From NCBI RefSeq assembly GCF_002968015.1, contig NZ_PUIP01000019.1, positions 93,617 to 157,616 of the forward strand: a stretch of 64,000 bases of DNA. The letters are read 5' to 3'. Position 1 is the stretch's first letter; every line of letters starts with the position of its first letter. A program made the position numbers and the translations under genes. Positions 49,093-57,476 of the stretch are shown in pieces. This DNA is from Massilia phosphatilytica (lineage in GTDB: Bacteria; Pseudomonadota; Gammaproteobacteria; Burkholderiales; Burkholderiaceae_D). The notes under the pieces are model-generated. The model was given only the letters and a program-made list of their open reading frames with translations. It searched no databases and had not been told where the DNA came from.

Positions 49093-49863
49093 TCAGATCT
49101 GCGCCATGCCGCCGTCGGCGAACAGCTCGGCACCGTTGACGAAGCTGGCGTCGTCGGACGCGAGGAACACGGCGGCCTTCGCGATCTCGTCCGGATCCGC
49201 CACGCGGCCCAGCGGCACCTGCGCGGCCAGTGCGTCGACGAGGCCCTGCTGCGCGGCGGCGTCGTTGCCCGCCAGTTCGACGAGGCCGGTCGTGCGCGTC
49301 GGGCCCGGGCTCAGCGTGTTGACGCGGATGTTGCGGCCCTTCAAGTCCAGGATCCAGTTGCGGGCGAAGGCGCGCACGGCGGCTTTACTTGCGCCGTAGA
49401 CACTGAACGCCGGGGTGCCGGTACTGCCGGCCGTCGAGCCGGTCAGGATCACCGAGGCGCCTGTCGACAGCAGCGGCAGGGCTTTCTGCACGGTGAACAA
49501 GGTGCCCTTCACGTTGCGGCCGAAGGTGTCGTCGAACTGTTCTTCGGTGATCTCGCCCAGGGGCAGCATCGAACCGCCGCCGGCGTTGGCGTACAGGACG
49601 TCGAGGCGGCCGAAGCGGGCGCGGATCTCGTCGTACAGGCCGTCCAGCGCGGCGAGGTCGCTGGAATCGACGCGCAGGCCCACCGGGCGGCGCTCCGCGG
49701 CGTCCTGGCTGATCTTTTCGACAGCGGCGTCCAGTTCGGCCTGGCGGCGGCCGGTGACGATCACTTGCGCACCTTCGAGGGCGAAACGCCGGGCGGTGGC
49801 CAGGCCGATGCCGCTGGTGGCGCCGGTGACGAGAGCGATTTTGTTGGCGAGTTTGGCAGTCAT
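49093..49863 (-). CDS. SDR family oxidoreductase
   Basis: The 256-residue classical SDR has LVTGATSGIGLATARRFALEG, the YANAGGGSM variant of the NNAG motif, the catalytic serine in VILTGSTAGS and VYGASKAAVRAFA. It ends with VNGAELFADGGMAQ. Enzymes of this type next to LysR and pirin genes commonly respond to electrophiles or flavonoids; the substrate is unknown. It is the first gene of an operon with pirin. Confidence 0.9.
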   Translation of the reverse strand: MTAKLANKIALVTGATSGIGLATARRFALEGAQVIVTGRRQAELDAAVEKISQDAAERRPVGLRVDSSDLAALDGLYDEIRARFGRLDVLYANAGGGSMLPLGEITEEQFDDTFGRNVKGTLFTVQKALPLLSTGASVILTGSTAGSTGTPAFSVYGASKAAVRAFARNWILDLKGRNIRVNTLSPGPTRTTGLVELAGNDAAAQQGLVDALAAQVPLGRVADPDEIAKAAVFLASDDASFVNGAELFADGGMAQI

Positions 49864-49943
49864 GATGTTCTCCGTTCGGTTGATGTCGAAGTCGACGGAA
49901 ACCATCGTACCGGGGCAGGCCTCGCATTAAAATAGCACTGATC

Positions 49944-49958
49944 GCAAACTATCTTTGC
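49944..49958. promoter_or_regulatory. Candidate LysR binding site between SDR and lysR
   Basis: GCAAACTATCTTTGC has complementary 5-base ends (GCAAA and TTTGC) with a 5-base spacer. It lies 81 bp before the SDR start on one side and about 100 bp before lysR on the other. Symmetry and placement are the only evidence. Confidence 0.35.
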
Positions 49959-50059
49959 ATTTTTGTCGTGCATACGCCGGACGGCCGATAGGCACCGGCG
50001 CCCGGATGCCGTAACATGTCGGGTTCGATAACTCATCGGTCCACCGCCGACGACGAACG

Positions 50060-50977
50060 ATGTCCCTGTTGCCCGATTTCGAAGGTCTCGCGATGTTCGC
50101 CAAGGTGGCCGAGGAACGCTCGTTCGCCGGTGCCGCGCGTGCGCTCGGGGTGTCGGTGGCGACCGTGTCGCGGGCCGTCGCGCGGCTCGAGGAGCGGCTC
50201 GGTGCCCGTCTGCTGAATCGCACGTCGCGCCAGCTGGCGCTGACGGAATTCGGCCGCACCATCGCGGACAGCGCGTTGAAGATCTATCGCGAAGCGGAAG
50301 AGGCGGAAAACGCCGCGCGCGAGATGTCGGCGCGGCCGCGCGGACTCGTGCGGCTGGCCGTGCCGATGTCGTTCGGGCTGCGCTGGGTGGCGCCGCTGAT
50401 GCCCGCCTTCTTCCGCGCGTATCCCGATGTGCAGATCGACCTGCACCTGTCCGATGCCACGGTCGACCTGGTGGGGCAGGGCTTCGATGCCGCGCTGCGC
50501 ATTGCCGTGCTGCCCGATTCGTCGCTGGTGGCACGCAAGCTGTGTCCGGTGGCGCAGATCATCGTCGCGTCGCCCGAGTACCTGAAGACGCGGGGAACGC
50601 CGCGGCATCCATCCGAGCTCGCGGATCATCCTTGCCTCGGCTATACGTACCGCGCGCGCATCGACGTGTGGCGCTTCACCAACGCCGCCGGCGAGGAAGT
50701 CGTCATCAAGCCGGAAGGGCCGCTGCGGGTGACGAATTCGGATGCGCTGTTGCCTACCGTGCTGGAGGGTCTCGCGATTGCCGAGTTCCCAGAATTTATT
50801 GCGGCAGATCACGTGCGCGCCGGGCGGCTTGTCCCCATACTGGAGGACTGGCGTATGGCGCGGGGTGGCCTGTACTTCGTCACGCCATCGGCACGCACGC
50901 GGCCGGCCAAGGTGGAAGCCCTGGCCGAGTTCTTCGTAAAGCACCTGAGTGCGCCGGACTGGCGCATCGTGTCTTGA
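50060..50977 (+). CDS. LysR family transcriptional regulator
   Basis: The 305-residue regulator has the winged helix AEERSFAGAARALGVSVATVSR and a PBP-like effector domain (SFGLRWVAPLMPAFFRAYPDV). It is divergent from the SDR-pirin operon across 196 bp that include a small palindrome. It is probably their regulator. The inducer is unknown. Confidence 0.9.
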   Translation: MSLLPDFEGLAMFAKVAEERSFAGAARALGVSVATVSRAVARLEERLGARLLNRTSRQLALTEFGRTIADSALKIYREAEEAENAAREMSARPRGLVRLAVPMSFGLRWVAPLMPAFFRAYPDVQIDLHLSDATVDLVGQGFDAALRIAVLPDSSLVARKLCPVAQIIVASPEYLKTRGTPRHPSELADHPCLGYTYRARIDVWRFTNAAGEEVVIKPEGPLRVTNSDALLPTVLEGLAIAEFPEFIAADHVRAGRLVPILEDWRMARGGLYFVTPSARTRPAKVEALAEFFVKHLSAPDWRIVS

Positions 50978-51155
50978 CGTGGTGAGCAAAAAAATGCGTG
51001 ATGGGGGCTGGCAAAGCGAGGCGGCAGAGTGTAACTTCTACTCTTTTCGTCTCGTAAAGTTTTGCCCACTACGTGCGATCCCTAACAAAGCTGTTCGGGT
51101 CGCATGCCGGATAATAGGTATTGTTGTTTTTTCAAATTAAAGACTCGTGAGACCC

Positions 51156-54100
51156 ATGCACACAGTTGATTTTCATCGCGACGACACCAGCGACGCACCG
51201 CCGGCTCGAGCACCTGCACGCGCTCCGGCCCTGCCCGCACCGGTGTTGAGCTGGCTGCAAAGGGTCGAGGCGGCAGCACATCCCCAGCCGAAGCTGACTG
51301 CGGAAGTCACTGACCCCAAGGCAGTCCAGTACAAATTCGTTTATGTCATGGCCCCGACCAGCGGCGGCCGCCACGTCGCGGTCTGCCTGTGCAAGGCGCG
51401 CCTGCGCCCGAACGGGGACGTGGCCGCGGCGAGCCCGGTGAGCGAAGTGTTCTCGCTGCTGTCGGCGCCGCCGGCCTACCTCGAAGGCGAAGACGAGGAC
51501 CTGGTCCGTTTCTTCATCGCCATGCGCAGCGGTTCGAACCAGAGCACGAGCGCGACCGAGCCCAAGGGCAAGGTCGGCGCCATCCTGCTGCAGCAACTTC
51601 TCGCGCAGGGGAAACTGCTGTGGGCAAACTCGTGGTCCGACATGACCAATGGCCTGCTGTATCCGCTGCAGGCCGGTCCGGTGCGCAAGGCCAATCTCAC
51701 GTGGCGCGACGAAGGCCGTGCGGCCAAGCTCGGCTGGTCGGTGGAACCGGCCAAGGGCGCGACGCACGCCGGCGCCGACCTCGTCGACTACATGCTGCCG
51801 ACGGATCCGCCGTGGTATATCGACAACCTGTCGTGCGGCCCGCTGGACCTGAACCGCGGCGGTATCGACATCTCGCTGGCCGACCTGCAGGCGCTCGTGT
51901 CGCAGGCGCCGCCGCTGGCCGGCAACGATAAGAAACGCGTGTCGCAACTGCTGCTGGCGCATGGCCTGCAACAACTGATGCCGCTGCCGCAGCCGCTCAC
52001 GCAGCGCATCCGCACCGACGTGAAACCGCAGCCGCACCTGCTGCTGGACGCCATTCCGCAAGCCGAGGGCAATGGCCAGCGCTGGCAGGATTTCGCCGTG
52101 CTGTCGTTCGACTACGACGGCCAGCGCATCTCGTTCGACCCGGCCCAGCGCGTCGTGCGCCAGATCGGCGACGTCACCGAGGTCATCGAGCGCGACGACG
52201 CGCTGGAAGCGGCCGCGCTGGACTCCCTGCACAAACTGGGCTTCCGCAAGCCGGCCACGGCGCCGCTGTCCGCGCTGTCCGGCGCGCTGCTGCTGGACGG
52301 CCAGGCGCACTGGCTGCGCTTTGCCGAGAACGACCTCGACGCATTGTCCGACCTCGGCTGGCACGTGCAGAAGTCGCCGAAATACCGCTATGACGTCGTG
52401 CCGGTCGAAGACTGGTATGCCGACATCGACGAGCCGCCCGAGGCCGGCAACGCCTGGTTCGAACTCGAGTTGGGTATCGTCGTCAACCGCAAGCGCGTGC
52501 CGCTGCTGCCCGTACTCGTGCAACTCATTCGCTCGGCGCCGCTGGACTTCAATCCGGAGGTGCTGGCCGCGCACACGGAAGCCGACCAGATGCTGGCGAC
52601 CCTGCCAGACGGCGTGCGCGTGGCGCTGCCGTGGGGCCGCGTCAAACCGATCCTGTCGACGTTGGGCGAACTGTATTTCAACGACAAGATCAAGAACAAG
52701 ATCCGCCTGTCGACCCTGGATGCGGCGCGCCTGGAAGAACTCGCGAAAGGTACCGAGCTGAACTGGACGGGCGGCGAGCGCCTGCGCGAAACGGGCCGCA
52801 AACTGAGCCAGTTCGGCAAGGTGAAAAAAGTCGATGCGCCGAAGGGCTTGCAGGCGACCCTGCGCGACTACCAGCTCGACGGTCTCGCGTGGATGCAATT
52901 CCTGCGCGAATACGACCTGGGCGGCATCCTCGCCGACGACATGGGTCTTGGTAAAACCGTGCAGACGATCGCCCACATCCTGACGGAAAAGGAAGCGGGC
53001 CGCCTGACGAATCCGGCGCTGGTCATCGCGCCGACGAGCCTCATGATGAACTGGATGGAAGAAGCGGCGCGCTTCGCCCCGGACCTGAAGGTGCTCCTGT
53101 TGCAGGGCAAGGAGCGCATGGACCTGTTCGACCAGATCGATGGCGCCGACATCGTGCTGACGACGTACGCGCTACTGCCGCGCGACGAAGAAAAGCTGCG
53201 CGAGCACCAGTACCACCTCGTGATCCTGGACGAATCGCACTACATCAAGAACACGCGCTCGAAGGCGGCGCAGACGGCCGGCTCGCTGAATGCACGCCAC
53301 CGCCTGTGCCTGTCCGGCACGCCGCTGGAAAACCACCTGGGCGAGCTGTGGTCGCAATTCCACTTCCTGCTGCCGGGCCTGCTCGGCGACGAGAAGACGT
53401 TCAACACGCAGTTCCGCCATCCGATCGAGCGCCAGGACGACCCGGTGCGCCGCATGCTGCTGAACCGCCGCATCAAGCCGTTCCTGCTGCGCCGCACGAA
53501 GGACAATGTGGCGAAAGAGCTGCCGGAAAAGACGGAGATGATCCGCCGCATCGAGATCACGGGCCCGCAGCGCGACCTGTACGAGACCGTGCGCCTGGCG
53601 ATGGACAAGAAGGTGCGCGAGGAGATCGACCGCAAGGGCGTGGCGCGCAGCCAGATCGTCATCCTGGAAGCGCTGTTGAAACTGCGCCAGGTCTGCTGCG
53701 ACCCGCGTCTCGTGAAAGCCATGCCGGGCAAGAAGAACACGGCGGCCGTGTCGGCCAAGCTGATCGACCTGATGCAGATGGTCGACGACCTGCTGGGAGA
53801 GGGCCGCAAGATCCTCGTGTTCTCGCAATTCACGAGCATGCTGGGCCTGATCGAGGAAGAACTCGATGCGCGCAAGATCCCGTACGCCATCCTGACGGGC
53901 GAGACGCGCGACCGTTCCGCGCAGGTGGCCGCGTTCCAGCAGGGCGCCGTGCCGATCTTCCTGATCAGCCTCAAGGCCGGCGGCGTGGGCTTGAACCTGA
54001 CCGCGGCCGACACGGTCATCCACTACGACCCGTGGTGGAACCCGGCGGCCGAAAACCAGGCGACGGACCGCGCCTGGCGCATCGGGCAGGACAAACCGGT

Positions 54101-54266
54101 GTTCGTGTACAAGCTGATCGCGAAGGGGACGCTGGAAGAAAAGATCCAGCTGCTGCAGCAAAAGAAATCGGAGCTGGCTGCTTCGATCCTGGCCGAAGGC
54201 GAATCGCAGAAGATGGCGCTCACGCAGGAAGACCTGCAGGCGATCTTCGCGCCGCTGGACGAGTAA
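51156..54266 (+). CDS. SNF2-family DEAD/DEAH helicase
   Basis: The 1036-residue protein has an SNF2 ATPase core in its second half. Walker A is DDMGLGKTVQT near residue 595, the Walker B box is ILDESHYIKN near 692, then LSGTPLENHLGELWSQF, and the helicase C-terminal motifs include SLKAGGVGLNLTAAD and ENQATDRAWRIGQ. The first 440 residues do not carry a domain I recognise and may bind nucleic acid. It probably remodels protein-DNA or protein-RNA polymerase complexes, as RapA does. No toxin, methylase or defence gene is adjacent, so I treat it as a housekeeping helicase. A strong terminator follows. Confidence 0.92.
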   Translation: MHTVDFHRDDTSDAPPARAPARAPALPAPVLSWLQRVEAAAHPQPKLTAEVTDPKAVQYKFVYVMAPTSGGRHVAVCLCKARLRPNGDVAAASPVSEVFSLLSAPPAYLEGEDEDLVRFFIAMRSGSNQSTSATEPKGKVGAILLQQLLAQGKLLWANSWSDMTNGLLYPLQAGPVRKANLTWRDEGRAAKLGWSVEPAKGATHAGADLVDYMLPTDPPWYIDNLSCGPLDLNRGGIDISLADLQALVSQAPPLAGNDKKRVSQLLLAHGLQQLMPLPQPLTQRIRTDVKPQPHLLLDAIPQAEGNGQRWQDFAVLSFDYDGQRISFDPAQRVVRQIGDVTEVIERDDALEAAALDSLHKLGFRKPATAPLSALSGALLLDGQAHWLRFAENDLDALSDLGWHVQKSPKYRYDVVPVEDWYADIDEPPEAGNAWFELELGIVVNRKRVPLLPVLVQLIRSAPLDFNPEVLAAHTEADQMLATLPDGVRVALPWGRVKPILSTLGELYFNDKIKNKIRLSTLDAARLEELAKGTELNWTGGERLRETGRKLSQFGKVKKVDAPKGLQATLRDYQLDGLAWMQFLREYDLGGILADDMGLGKTVQTIAHILTEKEAGRLTNPALVIAPTSLMMNWMEEAARFAPDLKVLLLQGKERMDLFDQIDGADIVLTTYALLPRDEEKLREHQYHLVILDESHYIKNTRSKAAQTAGSLNARHRLCLSGTPLENHLGELWSQFHFLLPGLLGDEKTFNTQFRHPIERQDDPVRRMLLNRRIKPFLLRRTKDNVAKELPEKTEMIRRIEITGPQRDLYETVRLAMDKKVREEIDRKGVARSQIVILEALLKLRQVCCDPRLVKAMPGKKNTAAVSAKLIDLMQMVDDLLGEGRKILVFSQFTSMLGLIEEELDARKIPYAILTGETRDRSAQVAAFQQGAVPIFLISLKAGGVGLNLTAADTVIHYDPWWNPAAENQATDRAWRIGQDKPVFVYKLIAKGTLEEKIQLLQQKKSELAASILAEGESQKMALTQEDLQAIFAPLDE

Positions 54267-54285
54267 GCGCGGCAGCGTCGCTGGC

Positions 54286-54318
54286 AAAAGGGCAAGCTTG
54301 GCAGCTTGCCCTTTTTTA
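54286..54318 (+). terminator. Rho-independent terminator after the SNF2 gene
   Basis: AAAAGGGCAAGCT and AGCTTGCCCTTTT form a 13-base perfect stem with a 4-base loop (TGGC), followed by further Ts. It starts 20 bp after the stop codon. Confidence 0.92.
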
Positions 54319-54449
54319 TTTGCGTATGCATATATCACTTATCTCGAAATTCTGCGTGTTTGACGCAACGGCAGCCCTCGGTCGTCTATGCAAAGCGTTA
54401 TATCGGGCACTATACTTATTGTCTGGAATCATTCTCATTCAAGGCTCTC

Positions 54450-55595
54450 ATGACGCGCAGCGCTTCCGTCCCGACCGACCTCGCCACGGTGGACGCTTTT
54501 CGCACGATTGCCGAACTGGGCGGTGACCTGGCCTTCATCCTCGATTGCGCCACCGGCGTGCCGGCGTATGTGAGCGCCGGTGTCGACGACATGCTCGGCT
54601 ATTCCATCGCCGACATCCGCGCGCAGGTGGAACAGGGCGGCGATGGCCCGCTGGCGCCCCTGTGCGCCGGCCTGCCGGAGCGCCTGCGCCGGTTTGCCGC
54701 CGGCGACGGTTCGCGCCTGCGCGTGATGCGCGAGTTCGACCTGCGCCGGCCGGACGGGAGCGAGGTGGCCGTCGAGGTGATTTCGACGCTGGCGCTGGAC
54801 GACGCCGGCCAGCCGCGGGCGCTGCTGGGTCTCGTGCGCGACGTGTCCGCGCGGCGCGAGCGGGAGCGCGAGCGCAAGCGGTTTGCCAGCATGCTGAACC
54901 ACGAGTTCCGCACGCCGCTGTCGACGATCGACGGCGCGATCCAGCGGCTCGAAGCGCTGGGCACGAAGGCCGACGAGGCGACGCGCGAGCGCTATCGCAA
55001 GATCGCCACCGCAACGGATCGCTTGATCGCGATGCTGGACGACTATCTGTCCCCCGAGCGCATGGCCGCGCTCGGCAGCCAGCGCCGCGAGAACAAGGTG
55101 GGGCCGAAGCTGCTGCTGGAAGAACTGGTGGCGCAGGCGCGCGCGGCCGGGCGTCCCGTGACCCTGGCGGCCACGGACCTGCCGGCCGCGTTGCGCGGCG
55201 AACCGTCCGGCCTGCGTCTGGCGCTCAAGGTGTTATTGGACAATGCGTTGCGCTATACGCCGGCCGGCACCGCGCTGCACGTGGCGGGACGGCGGGTCGA
55301 TAGTGGCGTCGAGCTGGCGCTGCGCGACGAGGGGCATGGCGTGCCGCCGGATGACGTCGCGCGCATATTCGACAAAGGCTACCGCGGCGCGAATGCCGAG
55401 GGTGTCGCGGGCAGCGGCCTTGGGCTGTACATGGCGCGCTCCGTCGTCGAAGTGCATGGCGGCAGTTTGACATATGCATGTCCGCCAGAGGGCGGCGCCG
55501 AGTTCAGGCTATGGCTGCCGGCACAGGCAAGCGGGGCAAAAAGTCTTGCTTCCGGAATGACCAGCAGTGATAATCGGAATGGCGACCGGGGTTAG
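54450..55595 (+). CDS. Soluble PAS-type sensor histidine kinase
   Basis: The 381-residue kinase has an N-terminal PAS-like domain (residues about 15-130), a HisKA helix with H-box FASMLNHEFRTPLSTIDG and an HATPase domain with the N box LKVLLDNALRYTP and G box GSGLGLYMARSVVEVHGG. No membrane segment is visible, so it should sense a cytoplasmic signal. AAGG lies 5 bases before ATG 54450. The response regulator gene follows 61 bp downstream. Confidence 0.92.
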   Translation: MTRSASVPTDLATVDAFRTIAELGGDLAFILDCATGVPAYVSAGVDDMLGYSIADIRAQVEQGGDGPLAPLCAGLPERLRRFAAGDGSRLRVMREFDLRRPDGSEVAVEVISTLALDDAGQPRALLGLVRDVSARRERERERKRFASMLNHEFRTPLSTIDGAIQRLEALGTKADEATRERYRKIATATDRLIAMLDDYLSPERMAALGSQRRENKVGPKLLLEELVAQARAAGRPVTLAATDLPAALRGEPSGLRLALKVLLDNALRYTPAGTALHVAGRRVDSGVELALRDEGHGVPPDDVARIFDKGYRGANAEGVAGSGLGLYMARSVVEVHGGSLTYACPPEGGAEFRLWLPAQASGAKSLASGMTSSDNRNGDRG

Positions 55596-55656
55596 CCGCC
55601 CGACAACGGAAGGCATGAAGAGGTGCCCGAGAGGCCGGGAACATGAAACAAGGAAC

Positions 55657-56352
55657 ATGGCAAAACCCATGACGCAAATACTGATTGTTGAAGACAATGG
55701 CGAATACGCAGGCGACATGGCCGATTTCCTCAAGGAACTCGGCCATGAGGTCACGATCGCGACCACCGCCAGCGATATGTGGGCCGCACTGACGCGCACG
55801 CCGGCGGCCGTGGTCGTGCTCGATCTGGGCCTGCCCGACGAGGATGGATTCAATGTGATTCCACGGATGCGCCAGCTGTATCCCGAGATCGGGCTGCTGG
55901 TGCTGACGGGCCGCGTGGCCTTCGACAACCGCATCCTCGGCCTGCGCCTCGGCGCCGACCACTATCTCACCAAGCCGATCAAGTTCCCGGAACTGGCCGC
56001 CCACATCGAGGCGCTGGACCGTCGGGTGCGTCCGTCGTCCGAGCCGGCACCTGCGCCGAGCAAGTGGACCCTGCGCGTTTCCGCCCGCCAGCTCGAGCTG
56101 GCGGGCAAGGTGATCGACCTGACGGAAAAAGAGTGCAACTTCCTGCACCTGCTGACCATCAACACCCGGCCCGTCCCGCGCCAGGTGATCGTGGCCGGCA
56201 TGGGTGGCGACGATCCGGATGCCAGCCGCCGCGTCGACATGCTCGTCTACCGCCTGCGCAAGAAGGCACGCACCGGCCTCGGCCAGGATCTGCCGCTGCG
56301 CAGCGCCTACGGCGAAGGCTACAGCCTGTCCGCCGGTTTTACGCTCGCCTGA
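55657..56352 (+). CDS. OmpR-type response regulator
   Basis: The 231-residue protein has a receiver domain with the acidic pair in VEDN, the phospho-aspartate in VVLDLGLPDEDG and the lysine in LTKPIKFPEL. A C-terminal winged helix follows (LTEKECNFLHLLTINTRPVPR, RRVDMLVYRLRKKA). It is the likely partner of the kinase upstream. The start at 55657 or 55669 is uncertain because neither has ideal spacing to AAGGA. Target genes are not evident. Confidence 0.93.
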   Translation: MAKPMTQILIVEDNGEYAGDMADFLKELGHEVTIATTASDMWAALTRTPAAVVVLDLGLPDEDGFNVIPRMRQLYPEIGLLVLTGRVAFDNRILGLRLGADHYLTKPIKFPELAAHIEALDRRVRPSSEPAPAPSKWTLRVSARQLELAGKVIDLTEKECNFLHLLTINTRPVPRQVIVAGMGGDDPDASRRVDMLVYRLRKKARTGLGQDLPLRSAYGEGYSLSAGFTLA

Positions 56353-56353
56353 C

Positions 56354-56409
56354 TAATCAGGGACAGAGTGGTGCGCCATATTGGTGCGCCATAAATTAAT
56401 CGGGGACAG
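56354..56409. repeat. Composite direct repeats before the RAYT gene
   Basis: TAATCAGGGACAG (56354-56366) recurs as TAATCGGGGACAG (56397-56409). Between them TGGTGCGCCATA occurs twice (56369-56380 and 56382-56393). The block lies directly before the REP-associated transposase gene. Confidence 0.6.
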
Positions 56410-56437
56410 GGCGGGACGCTTGCGTTAGAATGACGCC

Positions 56438-57136
56438 ATGGCCCGCCAACCCCGACTGATCCTGCCGAACCAGCCGCACCTGATCATCCAGCGCGGCAAC
56501 GACAACCAACTGATCTTCCGCGACGACGAAGACCACCGCCGCTTCCTGGAATGGCTGCGCGAGAGCGCGAAGTTCTACCGCGTGGCCATCCACGCCTACG
56601 TCCTGATGCCGAACCACCTGCATGTGCTGGCGACGCCGTCCGACGAGGACGGCCTGGCGGCGATGATGCAGAAAGTGGGGCGGTTATATGTTCCCTGGTT
56701 CAACAACAAGTATGGCCGCTCGGGCACGCTGTTCCAGGGCCGCTTCCGCACGTCCGTGATCGATCCGGACGCGTACTTCCTCGCCTGCATCCGCTACATC
56801 GAACTGAACCCGCTGCGCAGCCAGCTCGCGTTCGAGCTGCTCGATTATCCGTGGTCGAGCTATGCGCATCACGCCGGCGTGCGGCCGGACCCGCTGATCA
56901 CCGACCACGCCAAGTACTGGGAACTCGGCAATACGCCGTTCCAGCGCGAAGCCGCGTTCATCGAGCTGGTGCAGCAGGGGATGTCGGGGCAGGAGCTGGA
57001 CACGATCAATGCGGCGGTGTTGAAGGGGGCACCGCTGGGGTCGCATGCGTTCAAGGTCGCGCTGGAGCACCAGACCAAGCGGCAGATTTTGCCGGCCAAG
57101 CGGGGAAGACCGTTCAAGGTGAAGGCTGCCGAGTAG
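56438..57136 (+). CDS. REP-associated tyrosine transposase (RAYT)
   Basis: The 232-residue protein belongs to the Y1/IS200-like superfamily. It has the metal-binding motif YVLMPNHLHVLA, with two histidines, and the region around LACIRYIELNPLRSQ typical of RAYTs. The catalytic tyrosine should be in the helix that follows. RAYTs are single-copy chromosomal genes linked to REP palindromes that they can cleave or mobilise. The ends of a normal IS200 are not present. A REP-type inverted pair lies just after the gene and a related palindrome lies at 40811-40836. Confidence 0.9.
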   Translation: MARQPRLILPNQPHLIIQRGNDNQLIFRDDEDHRRFLEWLRESAKFYRVAIHAYVLMPNHLHVLATPSDEDGLAAMMQKVGRLYVPWFNNKYGRSGTLFQGRFRTSVIDPDAYFLACIRYIELNPLRSQLAFELLDYPWSSYAHHAGVRPDPLITDHAKYWELGNTPFQREAAFIELVQQGMSGQELDTINAAVLKGAPLGSHAFKVALEHQTKRQILPAKRGRPFKVKAAE

Positions 57137-57173
57137 GATTTGTGCGCAGCGTCATTGCAACAAATGAATGATG

Positions 57174-57197
57174 AGGAGGCTTTGGCCTCCTTTTTTA
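57174..57197 (+). terminator. Rho-independent terminator after the RAYT gene
   Basis: AGGAGGC and GCCTCCT form a 7-base stem with a 4-base loop (TTTG), followed by a run of Ts. It starts 38 bp after the RAYT stop. Confidence 0.85.
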
Positions 57198-57204
57198 TTG
57201 CCCC

Positions 57205-57283
57205 GTCATCCCGCGAAAGCGGGAATCCATACGGCGCACGCTAACCAGCTCAGCATGGGTTCCCGCTTTCGCGGGAACGACGG
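57205..57283. repeat. REP doublet (REPIN-like) next to the RAYT gene
   Basis: One hairpin (TCCCGC GAAA GCGGGA, 57209-57224) and a second (TTCCCGC TTTC GCGGGAA, 57260-57277) lie in opposite orientation about 35 bp apart. The second, with its flank, reads as the reverse complement of the first. The flanks GTC-TCCCGC and GCGGGAACGAC match the single hairpin at 40811-40836. An inverted REP pair beside a RAYT gene is the layout of a REPIN. Confidence 0.72.
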
Positions 57284-57411
57284 TTTTTCGTATAACTATA
57301 TGATTTTATTAATGTGATACGCGAAACACACGGCTGCTCTAACTGTGTCCCTATTTAATTTACGACTAAAAAACTCGGCATTTAATTCGACTCCGACCCT
57401 AATTATTGCTA

Positions 57412-57440
57412 TTGATGTTTACCGAAGTCTGCTCTATCCT
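57412..57440 (+). promoter_or_regulatory. Candidate sigma70 promoter of gltB
   Basis: TTGATG (57412-57417) and TATCCT (57435-57440) are separated by 17 bases. They lie 37 bases before the gltB start in an AT-rich region that begins after the REP doublet. The match to consensus is partial. Confidence 0.4.
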
Positions 57441-57476
57441 CGACCTTCAATATCTTCAAAATGCTGCGGAGCCCCC

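Noticed and set aside
51156..54266. SNF2 helicase as part of a DISARM-like defence system
   Set aside because: No methyltransferase, phospholipase D or DUF1998 partner is adjacent, and the gene ends in its own strong terminator.
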